A stretch of DNA of 64,000 bases from WJMT01 sp964611275 (GTDB lineage Bacteria > Acidobacteriota > Aminicenantia > Aminicenantales > Aminicenantaceae): positions 1 to 64,000 of the forward strand of contig CAZSZS010000040.1 of NCBI GenBank assembly GCA_964611275.1, read 5' to 3'. The notes below the pieces were generated by a model. That model was not told the DNA's origin, did no database searches, and was given only the letters and a program-made list of their open reading frames with translations. Shown here one piece after another: positions 25,958-35,052 of this stretch. The position numbers and the translations under genes were made by a program. Position 1 is the first letter of the stretch, and each line of letters begins with the position of its first letter.

Positions 25958-26409
25958 CCAAGCATGCAAAAACGGTCAGGGGCATAAGAGAGGACTACCA
26001 GAAGAAAATGCAAAAGGCAAACCTATCCCTGTATAATGAGCTGACTCCTTTCTTGGATCCGGTCCAGAGAAGAAGATTCAACCGAAGATTGTTTATGCCG
26101 GGCATGCCTTTTCATACCCGCGGCCGTTTATCTGACAGTTACCTTGCGGGCGAGGCGCTTGATAAGGATGTTGAATTTATAAAAACAGAGCTCTCTTTGA
26201 CAGAAGAGCAGACAGAAAAGGTGAGAGAGGTTTTCAGGAAATACAGGATCCCCTTATGGACACCAAGGCTGAAATACGGAGGAGTAAGAAATTCCGAGAT
26301 GCACAAGAAAATGCTCCAACGTGTTAAGGAAAGAGACAAGGCTGTGAAAGAGGTCCTGGATGAAAGGCAGAAGAAGCGCTATGATAAATTGAGAAAACAG
26401 GTCAATTGA
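25951..26409 (+). pseudogene. N-terminally truncated Spy/CpxP-like protein
   Basis: Open sequence in another frame from the sigma remnant. From ATG 26008 it would give 133 residues, but coding-like sequence extends upstream to about 25951 (reading ILAKHAKTVRGIREDYQKK). The body has the helical pattern of Spy/CpxP and heavy-metal-sensor proteins: LSLTEEQTEKVREVF and a charged helix ending EVLDERQKKRYDKLRKQ. Such proteins need a signal peptide, and none is present. It is therefore probably the 3' part of a gene whose 5' end was lost. The stop overlaps 8 bases with the convergent GDSL gene. Confidence 0.55.
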
Positions 26410-27082
26410 TATATTTTTCCACGGCTGATTTCCATAAAAGGTAGCCTGCTCCGGTCAGATGCAGGCCGTCATTCGTATAGTTCGGATCAAGCTTTTGGTC
26501 TTTTGTCGCAAAATGGGAATATAAATCTATATATGTGATTTTATTTATATCAGAGAAATTTTTTAAGGCCCTATTGATCCTGATGATCTCTTCTGTCTTG
26601 TTGACGTGATTTTCAAAAATTGTATAGTCCTTGTTAACCGGAAGCAGGCTCTGGAGAAAGATTTCCGTATCCGGCGTTTTTTTATGGATGATTTTCACGA
26701 TCTGCTTGATGTTGTAGACCACTTCTGTTTCAATTTTTCCGTCTGCCAGGTCGTTTATCCCTATCATTAGGAAGATCTTTAATGGTTTTGATTCCACGAC
26801 TTCGTCCAGCCTGTGAAGGACTCCGGATGTGATGTCCCCGCTGATCCCTCTGTTGATGATTCTTTTGTCCTGGAACATCTCACTCCAGTTGCATCCGTCT
26901 GTAATGCTGTCTCCTAAAAAAATAATCTCATTTTCTGCATTAGGAAGCATTTCAAATAAAGATACACGTTGATGCCAGTAAGGGTAAAATGTGTTTTCGT
27001 CTTCATATGGTTCCTGGCATGACAGACTGATGAAAACCATGAGAGCCGTAGCCAGTATTATTGATTGTTTTAAGTTCCGCAT
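26402..27082 (-). CDS. SGNH/GDSL hydrolase lipoprotein
   Basis: A 226-residue lipoprotein (lipobox ending SLSC, Cys22) of the GDSL esterase/lipase family. Block I is IIFLGDSITDG with nucleophile Ser59; the oxyanion-hole residues are in NRGISGDIT and MIGINDL; block V is NDGLHLTGAGY with the catalytic Asp and His. Relatives deacetylate sugars or hydrolyse esters, and some act as platelet-activating-factor-acetylhydrolase-like enzymes. The substrate cannot be read here. An AGGAGGAG ribosome site precedes the ATG. It is likely its own unit, 45 bases downstream of the M20 gene on the same strand. Confidence 0.87.
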   Translation of the reverse strand: MRNLKQSIILATALMVFISLSCQEPYEDENTFYPYWHQRVSLFEMLPNAENEIIFLGDSITDGCNWSEMFQDKRIINRGISGDITSGVLHRLDEVVESKPLKIFLMIGINDLADGKIETEVVYNIKQIVKIIHKKTPDTEIFLQSLLPVNKDYTIFENHVNKTEEIIRINRALKNFSDINKITYIDLYSHFATKDQKLDPNYTNDGLHLTGAGYLLWKSAVEKYIN

Positions 27083-27127
27083 ACTCTCCTCCTAAATAGA
27101 TTATTTGCATTTGGCTCAGCGGCAGGT

Positions 27128-28354
27128 TTAAGCAGAGAGGTCTAACAATACACTGAGAAGCAGGTTAGCCGCTTTTTCCAGGTCTTCCCAGTCGATTTTC
27201 TCTTGCGGGGAGTGGCTTATTCCATCCTCACAAGGAATGAATATCATACCGGTATCAGATACAGAACTCAGGATCTGCGCATCATGCCCTGCTCCGCTGT
27301 TAAGGGTCATATAGGGATAATCCAGCTCCTTGCAAAAATGTGCCATAAGGTCTTTGAGCCGGGCTGAGGTTTTGACTGGTTCTGTTTTATCGATGATTTT
27401 GTAGTCAAAATGAAGTCCACGCGAAGAGGATATATCATTCGCAAATTCAAGCACTTTTTTTTCTATCTCTTTAAGGGTCTGGCCGGATTGGCTTCTAAAG
27501 TCGAGAGAAAATTCAACTCTGTCAGGGATGATACTGAAGGAACCGGGGTGAATATGAGCGTTTCCTATGGTAAGCATACTCCCGTAGTGTTCTTTGGCTA
27601 CATAATGGGTCCCTTTAAGCGCAAAGTCAGCCAGGCCTAAAAAGGCATCATGACGGAGTTCAAAAGGAGTGGTGCCTGCATGACTGGCTTGTCCCTGAAA
27701 AAGGCACGTCCATAAGTTTTTCCCGGCGATGTTTTCAACGATGCCTATAGACTTATCTTCTGTTTCCAGTAAAGGGCCCTGCTCAATGTGTATTTCAATA
27801 AATGCGTCGATTTCAGGCCGCTGTTCGCTGGCTTTTATGATTGTTTCTATGGTGAATTCTGTGTTTTCCAGAATATTTTTTAAAGGAGGGCCGAATTGAG
27901 TGTGTCCCTTTTCCAGCATTTCCCTTTGTATCATTCCAGTGAAGGCCCTTGAGCCTAAAAAATCTCCCGCCAGATTGCCTTCTTCATCAGTAAACGAAGC
28001 TACTGATAAGGGTTTGGTGTGCTTTATTTTTTCTTCATGGATTCTCTGCAGGCATTCAAGGGCTGAAAGAACACCGGCCGCGCCGTCAAACATACCTCCG
28101 TTTATAACCGTGTCTATATGGGAGCCTGCCATGATTGTTTGCCCTTTTCCTTCTAAAGAGCCAAAAATATTTCCGGCCCCGTCCTGGCTGACACAAAGAC
28201 CGGCACAGGAAATCTTATCTTTAAGCCATTCCCGTGCTTCGAGGTCAGCTTTGCTGAATGAGGGGCGGCTTATTCCTCCGGCAGGGTCTTTCCCTATTTC
28301 GGAAAGCTCCATCAGGTTGTTTTTCAGGCGTTCAAGATTGATTTTCATGTTCAT
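27128..28354 (-). CDS. M20-family Zn amidohydrolase (N-carbamoyl-amino acid hydrolase / allantoate amidohydrolase type)
   Basis: About 408 residues. Metal ligands and signatures of the hydantoinase/carbamoylase branch are present: GSHIDTVINGGMFDGAAGV, FTDEEGNLAGDFLGSRAF, IEIHIEQGPLLE and SGAGHDAQ. It cleaves the N-carbamoyl or ureido group of its substrate. Whether it acts on N-carbamoyl amino acids, beta-ureidopropionate or allantoate is not readable. I chose ATG 28354 because GAGGAG sits 7 bases upstream; the TTG at 28369 lacks this. It is the last gene of the ftsH-to-pdxJ run and starts 31 bases after pdxJ. Confidence 0.85.
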   Translation of the reverse strand: MNMKINLERLKNNLMELSEIGKDPAGGISRPSFSKADLEAREWLKDKISCAGLCVSQDGAGNIFGSLEGKGQTIMAGSHIDTVINGGMFDGAAGVLSALECLQRIHEEKIKHTKPLSVASFTDEEGNLAGDFLGSRAFTGMIQREMLEKGHTQFGPPLKNILENTEFTIETIIKASEQRPEIDAFIEIHIEQGPLLETEDKSIGIVENIAGKNLWTCLFQGQASHAGTTPFELRHDAFLGLADFALKGTHYVAKEHYGSMLTIGNAHIHPGSFSIIPDRVEFSLDFRSQSGQTLKEIEKKVLEFANDISSSRGLHFDYKIIDKTEPVKTSARLKDLMAHFCKELDYPYMTLNSGAGHDAQILSSVSDTGMIFIPCEDGISHSPQEKIDWEDLEKAANLLLSVLLDLSA

Positions 28355-28385
28355 GGGATGACTCCTCAATCTATGTTGATTTTTA

Positions 28386-29096
28386 TCATTCCAGAAGATG
28401 AAGCATATCCTTGACTGCTTTTTCTAAGCCTACAATCGAGCTTCTTGCTATGATAGAAAACCCGATGCTGAATTCTTTGATCTCCTGGATCGCAGCTATG
28501 GGATGGATGTTCCAATAATCAAGACCGTGTCCTGCATGTACTTCGAGACCCAGGTCATGTGCTTTTTTAGCTGCGTTTATGATCTCCTGCTCCGCCTTTT
28601 TCCTCTCATCGCCCGGTTTGAGGTCAGCATACTTGCCGGTGTTTATTTCAATCAAGTCAACCTTTAATTCAGCGCATGTTTTGATCTGTTCGTCAGAAGG
28701 GTCAACAAAAATACTGACCTTGATCCCGTGCTGCTGGAGGCTACGGATATGAGGAGCCAGCTTATCTTTGTTTTTGATGACATCCAGCCCGCCTTGAGTC
28801 GTGATCTCGTGCGCCTCTTCAGGCACCAGGGAGACGACATCCGGCTTGATATCAACAGCGATCTTTTTCATTTCTTCTGTAGCAGCCATTTCTATATTCA
28901 GTTTTGTCTTTATGGTCTGCCTCAAGAGACGCAGGTCTCTCTCTTTGATGTGTCTTCTGTCACCTCGGATGTGACAGACGATACCCGAAGCACCTGCCTG
29001 TTCAGCCAGAAGTGCGGCTAAAACAGGTTCCGGGACTATGCTTTTTCGTGCTTCTCTTAATGTTGCGAAATGGTCTATATTAACAGACAGTCTCAT
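28386..29096 (-). CDS. pdxJ: Pyridoxine 5'-phosphate synthase
   Basis: A 236-residue TIM-barrel enzyme that condenses 3-amino-2-oxopropyl phosphate with deoxyxylulose phosphate to form pyridoxine 5'-phosphate. Family residues are clear: LSVNIDHFATLREAR at the start, HIRGDRRHI, NIEMAA, and AGHGLDYWN near the end. AAAGGAG lies 7 bases before the ATG, inside the short 12-base gap after glmM. Its place behind cdaR-glmM is part of a long minus-strand operon. The other deoxyxylulose-dependent B6 genes (pdxA and others) are not in the window. Confidence 0.95.
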   Translation of the reverse strand: MRLSVNIDHFATLREARKSIVPEPVLAALLAEQAGASGIVCHIRGDRRHIKERDLRLLRQTIKTKLNIEMAATEEMKKIAVDIKPDVVSLVPEEAHEITTQGGLDVIKNKDKLAPHIRSLQQHGIKVSIFVDPSDEQIKTCAELKVDLIEINTGKYADLKPGDERKKAEQEIINAAKKAHDLGLEVHAGHGLDYWNIHPIAAIQEIKEFSIGFSIIARSSIVGLEKAVKDMLHLLE

Positions 29097-29108
29097 ATGA
29101 GGACTCCT

Positions 29109-30446
29109 TTAAGCTAATTCTTTGGAAATCGATTCGGCAATCATTTGACCGAGCCGCTCGATCTTTTCCTTGTTTGCTCCCTCTATCATCACTCTTGCTA
29201 CAGGTTCTGTTCCCGAATAACGGACTTTGATCCGGCCTTTTTCCATAAGCGCCTCTTCGGCTTTTTGTATGGCTTTCATGATCCCCGGGCAGTTTTCGAA
29301 CTTTTCCCTTCTTGATATTTTAACATTTTTTTGTATCTGTGGGTATTCATGGAATCCTGAATGCAAAGAGGATAAGGGGCGGTCTTTATGGGCCATCGCC
29401 TGGATGACTTTCAGACTGGTGAGTATGCCGTCTCCGGTAGGGCATTCGTTGAGAATAATGGTGTGCCCTGATTGTTCTCCTCCCAGACTGCTGTTTTGTT
29501 TGAGCATTTCTTCATAGACGTACCTGTCGCCCACATTGGTCCGTATGAGCCGGAGCTCGATTTGCTTTAAGGCTTTTTCCAGGCCCAGATTACTCATGAT
29601 CGTCCCTATGATCTTATCCGATTTCAGTGATCCCTTTTCTTTCATATATTTGGAGAGGATGAAAAGAGTGTGGTCTCCGTTTAAGACAGTTCCTTTCTCA
29701 TCTACGAAAATAGCCCTGTCCGAATCTCCGTCAAAAGCAACCCCCAGGTCAGCTTTTGTTTCCAGTACTTTAGCTGCAAGCGTGTCCGGAAATAATGAAC
29801 CGCAGCTTGAATTAATATTCGTTCCGTCCGGTCTGTCATTTATGGACAGTGTGTCGAAACCCAGATCTGAGAACACATCAGGAGCTATGTTTGAACTCGC
29901 TCCATTGGCACAGTCAGCAACGATTTTTATTCCTTGAGAAAAATCCTTAAAGGGAAAACTGCTTTTTAAAAATTCCGTGTATTCTGTTCTCAGCTCTTTA
30001 CTGGGTATGGGGTCTGAACTGTCCGGGATTATTTTCTTTCCAGGTTTTTTGATAAGGTTCTCCAGTTTTCGCTCAAAAGAGTTTTTTATTTTTATCCCTT
30101 CTGAGGAAAATATCTTTATTCCGTTGTATTCAAAAGGATTGTGAGAAGCGGAAATGACAATGCCCGAAGAAAATGACTTTTTTTTGCTCAGTACAGCAAT
30201 GGCGGACGTGGGGATCACTCCCGCAGATACGGCTTCTCCGCCGGAATCTCTGATTCCCTGAAAAAGAGCTTTTTGGAGCCATTCCCCTGATGAACGGGTA
30301 TCGCGTCCGATCAAAATACGGGGAGACAGGCCATCCTGTTTCAGCAAATCCGTAAGGTTTTTCCCTATTAGATAGACTGTGGAGTAATCAAGAGGATATT
30401 TTCCTGCTACAGCCCTTATCCCATCGGTACCGAAGAGTCTGTTCAT
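29109..30446 (-). CDS. glmM: Phosphoglucosamine mutase
   Basis: A 445-residue enzyme that converts glucosamine-6-phosphate to glucosamine-1-phosphate for peptidoglycan and LPS precursors. The phosphoserine is Ser101 in ISASHNPFEYNG; the metal loop is DGDSDRAIFVD; the sugar-binding loop is GGEQSGH; the phosphate loop is RYSGTEPVARVM near the C-terminus. The order cdaA-cdaR-glmM is conserved in many bacteria, and in known systems GlmM can bind and restrain the diadenylate cyclase. It follows cdaR by 22 bases. Confidence 0.96.
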   Translation of the reverse strand: MNRLFGTDGIRAVAGKYPLDYSTVYLIGKNLTDLLKQDGLSPRILIGRDTRSSGEWLQKALFQGIRDSGGEAVSAGVIPTSAIAVLSKKKSFSSGIVISASHNPFEYNGIKIFSSEGIKIKNSFERKLENLIKKPGKKIIPDSSDPIPSKELRTEYTEFLKSSFPFKDFSQGIKIVADCANGASSNIAPDVFSDLGFDTLSINDRPDGTNINSSCGSLFPDTLAAKVLETKADLGVAFDGDSDRAIFVDEKGTVLNGDHTLFILSKYMKEKGSLKSDKIIGTIMSNLGLEKALKQIELRLIRTNVGDRYVYEEMLKQNSSLGGEQSGHTIILNECPTGDGILTSLKVIQAMAHKDRPLSSLHSGFHEYPQIQKNVKISRREKFENCPGIMKAIQKAEEALMEKGRIKVRYSGTEPVARVMIEGANKEKIERLGQMIAESISKELA

Positions 30447-30468
30447 TTGGTTTTTATTTGGCTTCCCT

Positions 30469-31140
30469 TTACGTCTCCTCTTTCTGAATGAGCAGTTTCA
30501 CGAGAGCGGTCGTTTTCGAACCCAGAATCGTTAGTTCAGGGGCGGGTGTGATCAGGTCTGCCTCAACCGCTGTGGTGTGTATAAAACCGGAAATGTCAAT
30601 GGGACTGGTCCGGACAACCTCGTTCTCGCTGATTTTGCTTTCAGGCCCTTTAACGAGCACTTCAGAGGGTTCGACTTCGGTCTTTTTTAGAATGTAGCCG
30701 GGAGGCAGTTCTCCATAGATATCCGGCTTTATGGAAAGCATCATTTCTTTGCTGTTTTCGAATTTAAGATTGACCAAGCTGGGAGAGATTTCCTTGACTT
30801 CAGCTCCGTCCGGGATACTCACCATGCTTCGGCTGAGAGTGTAATCCTGCTGGGCTGTTGTGGCTCTTCTTAAGTCCAGTACGGCATGGACATTTGCAGA
30901 GGATATCTGGTTGATAAGCCTCTCCGGTGCGCGTACGGTCACATGGACGGTCTGCACCGGTCTCTCGACAAGCTCTATGTTTGATGGGATGTTGTGGAGT
31001 TCAAGAGGAACATTAAGGCTCTTCTCGGAATATCTTTTTTCTTCCGGGATCAAAGAGAACCATAATATCAATGCCAGTAAAAAAGAGAAGATCTTAAGTC
31101 CGAGATTTTTTGTGAATATTTTTTTTACGTTCGGTTTCAT
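30469..31140 (-). CDS. cdaR: CdaR-like YbbR-domain regulator of diadenylate cyclase
   Basis: About 223 residues with one N-terminal membrane helix (GLKIFSFLLALILWFSLIP) followed by YbbR repeats exposed outside the cytoplasm. YbbR motifs include VPLELHNIPSNIELVERPVQTVHVTVRAPE and a second unit with PDIYGELPPGYILKKTEVEPSEVLVKGPES. In Firmicutes, CdaR binds CdaA and tunes c-di-AMP synthesis. I chose ATG 31140, 4 bases after the cdaA stop. A longer open frame reaching 31266 would overlap cdaA by more than 120 bases and is a shadow. Confidence 0.85.
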   Translation of the reverse strand: MKPNVKKIFTKNLGLKIFSFLLALILWFSLIPEEKRYSEKSLNVPLELHNIPSNIELVERPVQTVHVTVRAPERLINQISSANVHAVLDLRRATTAQQDYTLSRSMVSIPDGAEVKEISPSLVNLKFENSKEMMLSIKPDIYGELPPGYILKKTEVEPSEVLVKGPESKISENEVVRTSPIDISGFIHTTAVEADLITPAPELTILGSKTTALVKLLIQKEET

Positions 31141-31144
31141 TTTT

Positions 31145-31912
31145 TTATATGAAATAATTTTGTATGCTTTCTTTGAGTTGGATTTTATCCAGGCCTCTTT
31201 CGAGCGATCCTTCGGCAGCCAGCGAGATGGTCCCGGTCTCTTCTGAGACCACAATAATGACAGCATCCGTTTCTTGCGAAAGACCGAGAGCTGCGAGATG
31301 GCGGGTTCTGGTTTTGAACTGTTTGCCGAGCTTGTGTGTGGCAGGAAGAGGGAGAAGGCATCCGGCAGCCAATATCTTGTCTTCCCTTATGATAACGGCT
31401 CCGTCATGGAGAGGATTGTGGGGGAAAAAAATACTGACAATAAGGTCTTTTGAGAGCTGCGCGTTTATTCCGACCCCTCTTGAGGCATAGCTCTCCAGAG
31501 ATATCTCTTTTTCAAGCGCGATCAGAGCGCCTATTCTATGTTGCGCCAGATAATCAACAGCCTGGAACAGGTCTTCAAATGTAAGGGTTTTTTCTTTTTT
31601 TATGATCGACCTTGAACCTATTGATGTGAGAAGCCTTCTTATTTCGCCCTGAAAAAGGACAATGATAGCAATGATTAAATAAGAGATAAAACTTTTAATA
31701 AGCCTGTGTGAGACAAGGAGGTTTCCCCACTGAGTGATAAGATACAGGATAATGACGATTCCCAGGCCGATGGCCATTTGATAAGCCCTGGTGTCTTTTA
31801 TGAGCCTGAAAAAGGAATAGAGGATGAAAGTCAGAAGAAGGATATCCAAAAAGTCAGCCAGCGTAAAACCCTTAATAGCGGTTATGACTTCTGATAAGAC
31901 CTCAGCCAGCAT
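31145..31912 (-). CDS. cdaA: Diadenylate cyclase CdaA
   Basis: A 255-residue membrane enzyme that makes cyclic di-AMP from two ATP. Three membrane helices occupy residues about 18-85. The DAC domain follows with the catalytic HDGAVIIRED motif near 165 and the ATP-contacting TRHLAALGLS motif near 205. c-di-AMP controls potassium and osmolyte uptake and cell-wall balance in organisms where it has been studied. The gene overlaps folP by 11 bases and is followed at once by cdaR and glmM, so cofactor, signalling and wall precursor genes are co-transcribed. Confidence 0.94.
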   Translation of the reverse strand: MLAEVLSEVITAIKGFTLADFLDILLLTFILYSFFRLIKDTRAYQMAIGLGIVIILYLITQWGNLLVSHRLIKSFISYLIIAIIVLFQGEIRRLLTSIGSRSIIKKEKTLTFEDLFQAVDYLAQHRIGALIALEKEISLESYASRGVGINAQLSKDLIVSIFFPHNPLHDGAVIIREDKILAAGCLLPLPATHKLGKQFKTRTRHLAALGLSQETDAVIIVVSEETGTISLAAEGSLERGLDKIQLKESIQNYFI

Positions 31913-32804
31913 GCAGCACTCTATCCTTTCCTCTGTCTCCGGATGATTGGATTGAAGCTCCTTCCTTGATTATGGCCTCAGCCACAGTCACTGCCTTTTT
32001 TAGTGAAGAGACGTCATGGACTCTAAGAATGTGCGCTCCTTGAAGGATGCTGATCAAAGATGAAGCTATGGTCCCTTCGATCCTCTTTTCAGGAGAAAGA
32101 GCCAGAAGGTCTCCTATGAAAGATTTTCTCGAAACACCGATCAATATGGGAAATCCCAACTCGTTGAATGCGCTGAGGTTGCTTATGATCCTAAGATTAT
32201 CCTTCAGCCTTTTCCCGAATCCTATCCCGGGATCGATAATGATCTTCTTCTTCTTTATTCCAGCGGTCAGTGCCTCTGTGACCCGCTGCTGCAGAAATGA
32301 TTTGATCTCATGTATCACATTGCCGTACTCAGGGTTTTCCTGCATATTCCTGGGTGTCCCCTTCATATGCATGATGATAACGGGGATGTCTTTTGTTGCA
32401 ACCAGTTCGCGTATTTTGGGGTCGGACCGCATTCCGCTTATATCATTGAGGATATCAGCTCCGGCATCCAGAGCAGATTTCAAGACTTCTGATTTTGTGG
32501 TGTCCACGGATATCAAGGCATCTGTTTTTTTCCTTATCTCGGAAATAACGGGTAAGATCCTTTTCTTCTCTTCTTCAGAGGTTATGGGGTTGGATCCGGG
32601 CCTTGTGCTTTCTCCCCCGATATCAAGGATGTCAGCTCCGTCCTCGATGAGTTGAAGCCCTTTTCGGACCGCGTTTTTCTTATCCAGGAATAGGCCTCCG
32701 TCTGAAAAAGAGTCAGGGGTGACATTGAGAATCCCCATAAGCCAGGTTCTCCGGCCCAGGATGTAGTTCCTCTCTCTGATCCGAATCGAATATTCTTTTC
32801 TCAC
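31902..32804 (-). CDS. folP: Dihydropteroate synthase
   Basis: A 300-residue folate enzyme joining p-aminobenzoate to the pterin pyrophosphate. Signature blocks are MGILNVTPDSFSDGG (residues 23-37), DILDIGGESTRPG, NDISGM, IIDPGIGFGKR and GVSRKSFIG. The start is GTG, 7 bases past the ftsH stop. The C-terminus runs 11 bases into cdaA. The last 25 residues (SIQSSGDRGKDRVLHAG) form an unusual short polar tail beyond the normal barrel end. Confidence 0.95.
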   Translation of the reverse strand: MRKEYSIRIRERNYILGRRTWLMGILNVTPDSFSDGGLFLDKKNAVRKGLQLIEDGADILDIGGESTRPGSNPITSEEEKKRILPVISEIRKKTDALISVDTTKSEVLKSALDAGADILNDISGMRSDPKIRELVATKDIPVIIMHMKGTPRNMQENPEYGNVIHEIKSFLQQRVTEALTAGIKKKKIIIDPGIGFGKRLKDNLRIISNLSAFNELGFPILIGVSRKSFIGDLLALSPEKRIEGTIASSLISILQGAHILRVHDVSSLKKAVTVAEAIIKEGASIQSSGDRGKDRVLHAG

Positions 32805-32811
32805 TTTTAAT

Positions 32812-34704
32812 TTAGTTTGATGCTTTTTGCTTATTTCTTGCCGGTGATTCTTTTTTCTTTTTTTGAGAAGATGTTTTCTTTGCTTTTTTAGGACCTTTTC
32901 CGTTTAAAAAAGCTTCGATTTCCTCGGAAGTCAGGACCTCTTTTTCAAGAAGAGCCTCTGCTATGTTATTCAGGACATTTTTATGGTTTTCCAGCAGGCT
33001 GATGGTTCTTTTCAAATTCCTTTCCACTATTTTTTTGACTTCCGCATCAATGAGTTGAGACGTTTGTTCACTGTAGTTTCTGTCCGTGGACAGTTCTTTT
33101 CCGAGAAAGACCATGTCGTCCTTTTCACCGAAGGTAAAAGGTCCCAGGGAAGACATCCCGTATTCACAAACCATTTTGCGGGCGATTTCCGTTGATTTCT
33201 CAAAGTCATTGGCCGCACCTGTGGTGCTTTTATTGAGAAAAATGTTTTCCGCAGCTCTTCCCGCCATCAATACGGAAAGTTGGGCTTCAAGATATTCCTG
33301 TGAATATGTGTATCTGTCGTCAAGAGGAAGCTGCTGCGTAAGGCCCAGCGCCATTCCTCTGGGGATGATAGTGACTTTGTGCAGGGGATCTGCCTCAGGA
33401 ATGAGAAGCGCCACAAGAGCATGCCCTGCTTCATGGAAGGCGGTTATCTTCTTTTCATCGTCGTTTATGATCATGCTCTTTCTTTCCACTCCCATAAGAA
33501 CTTTATCCTTGGAAGATTCGAGGTCTTTCATGGACACTTTATCTTTGTTGTAGCGGGCGGCAAGGAGCGCTGCTTCATTAACAAGATTAGCAAGATCAGC
33601 CCCTGAAAATCCCGGAGTAGACCGGGCGAGAACAGAAAGATCCACATCATCGCTTAATGGGATGTTTCTTACGTGCACTCTTAGGATGTCCTCTCTTCCT
33701 TTGAAATCAGGCATGTTCACCACGATTCTGCGGTCGAATCTGCCTGGTCTCAACAGAGCACTGTCCAGGATATCCGGACGGTTCGTTGCCGCGATCAGGA
33801 TGATGCCCTCGTTTGCATTAAACCCATCCATTTCAACGAGCAGTTGGTTGAGGGTCTGCTCCCTTTCATCATGACCCCCTCCAAGCCCGGCTCCTCTGTG
33901 ACGTCCTACAGCATCGAGCTCATCGATAAAAATGAGGCACGGGGCCTGTTTTTTACCCTGTTCGAAAAGGTCGCGTACTCTGGATGCTCCGACCCCGACG
34001 AACATCTCGACAAAGTCAGAACCGCTTATAGAGAAGAAGGAGACATTTGCTTCTCCTGCAACAGCTCTTGCCAGGAGAGTCTTCCCTGTTCCCGGCGAAC
34101 CGACCAGAATGACACCTTTGGGAATACGGCCGCCTAATTTTTGGAATTTTTTAGGATCTTTAAGAAACTCTATGATCTCTCTGAGTTCTTCCTTGGCTTC
34201 CTTGACTCCGGCCACGTCTTTGAATGTGACTTTTTTCCTTGGACCAGTAAAAAGTTTGGCTTTGCTTTTTCCAAACGAGAGAGCTTTGTTTCCTCCGGAC
34301 TGCATTTGCCTCATGAAAAACACCCAGAAGAGCACAATCAGGATTATCGGAAACCACGTGAAAAGATAGGAATACCATGGATTTTTTGTATTGTCTTTCA
34401 CATTGATATTGACATTATTTTCCCGGAGAATGGGAACAAGGCCGTCAAATTGAGGGGGATTCACTGTTTTAAACTCTGTCTGGTCCAGGTATTTTCCTGT
34501 GATCTGACTGCCCGTGATGGTCACTTCTCCGACTCTTTCGTTTTCAACATCATTGAGAAATTGAGTGAAGGAGATGTCATTCTTTGCGGCTTTGGGGGTC
34601 TGCAGAAGACTCCAAAGAACGATGATGATGATACCGGTTATAAGCCAGAAGGCTAGATTCTTATATGCTTTTGGTTTTTTTCTCTTCTTATCCATTCTTT
34701 CCAT
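32812..34704 (-). CDS. ftsH: ATP-dependent zinc metalloprotease FtsH
   Basis: A 630-residue inner-membrane AAA+ protease. Two membrane helices (about 18-35 and 112-130) flank a small periplasmic domain. The AAA domain has Walker A GSPGTGKTLLAR, Walker B CLIFIDELDAVG and the second-region-of-homology NRPDILDSALLRPGRFDR. The zinc site is FHEAGHALV plus the later Glu/Asp ligand. The C-terminus is a basic Lys-rich tail. FtsH degrades misfolded membrane proteins and selected regulators. It heads the minus-strand run to folP, cdaA, cdaR, glmM, pdxJ and the M20 gene. Confidence 0.96.
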   Translation of the reverse strand: MERMDKKRKKPKAYKNLAFWLITGIIIIVLWSLLQTPKAAKNDISFTQFLNDVENERVGEVTITGSQITGKYLDQTEFKTVNPPQFDGLVPILRENNVNINVKDNTKNPWYSYLFTWFPIILIVLFWVFFMRQMQSGGNKALSFGKSKAKLFTGPRKKVTFKDVAGVKEAKEELREIIEFLKDPKKFQKLGGRIPKGVILVGSPGTGKTLLARAVAGEANVSFFSISGSDFVEMFVGVGASRVRDLFEQGKKQAPCLIFIDELDAVGRHRGAGLGGGHDEREQTLNQLLVEMDGFNANEGIILIAATNRPDILDSALLRPGRFDRRIVVNMPDFKGREDILRVHVRNIPLSDDVDLSVLARSTPGFSGADLANLVNEAALLAARYNKDKVSMKDLESSKDKVLMGVERKSMIINDDEKKITAFHEAGHALVALLIPEADPLHKVTIIPRGMALGLTQQLPLDDRYTYSQEYLEAQLSVLMAGRAAENIFLNKSTTGAANDFEKSTEIARKMVCEYGMSSLGPFTFGEKDDMVFLGKELSTDRNYSEQTSQLIDAEVKKIVERNLKRTISLLENHKNVLNNIAEALLEKEVLTSEEIEAFLNGKGPKKAKKTSSQKKKKESPARNKQKASN

Positions 34705-34751
34705 TGTTCATCCTGTAACGAGTTATTTTAGCATTTTTTATAAAAATTGTT

Positions 34752-34780
34752 AACCCAGATTATTTATAAAAAACGCCGAT
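34752..34780 (+). repeat. Degenerate relative of the interspersed repeat
   Basis: AACCCAGATTATTTAT, then A6, then CGCCGAT. It keeps the arm and core order of copies 1-3 with several changes. It lies between ftsH and tRNA-Ala. It may be a decayed copy. Confidence 0.35.
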
Positions 34781-34875
34781 ACCTCATTTATTAAGAACAC
34801 AGCGGACATGTTTAAGTAAAATTTTTCGTATTAACTTGAATGAAGAAGCTGTTTCTATTTGTTTTTGAACAGTGC

Positions 34876-34904
34876 TTGACTGATGAGGCCCATTTTATTA
34901 TTAT
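34876..34904 (+). promoter_or_regulatory. Promoter of tRNA-Ala
   Basis: TTGACT (34876-34881) and TATTAT (34899-34904) with 17-bp spacing. Transcription would start near 34911, nine bases before the mature tRNA. Confidence 0.65.
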
Positions 34905-34919
34905 TGATTAACCTAGCGT

Positions 34920-34995
34920 GGGGCTGTAGTTCAGTTGGGAGAACGCTTGACTGGCAGTCAAGAGGTCGTGGGTTCAAATCCCATCAGCTCCACCA
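34920..34995 (+). tRNA. tRNA-Ala (anticodon GGC)
   Basis: A 76-base cloverleaf. The acceptor stem GGGGCTG pairs with CAGCTCC (one G-U), and the 3' CCA is encoded. The anticodon stem CTTGA/TCAAG encloses CTGGCAG with anticodon GGC at 34953-34955, reading GCC and GCU alanine codons. The T loop GGTTCAAATCC is standard. A run of T follows at once and could end transcription. Confidence 0.97.
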
Positions 34996-35052
34996 TTTTT
35001 TTTCTGCCGCATTGACTCTTTTTTTATTTTATTGATAATTTTATAGTTACGC

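Noticed and set aside
30469..31266. Longer CdaR starting at 31266
   Set aside because: It would overlap cdaA by more than 120 bases and add a non-membrane Trp/Arg-rich stretch; ATG 31140 right after the cdaA stop is more likely.
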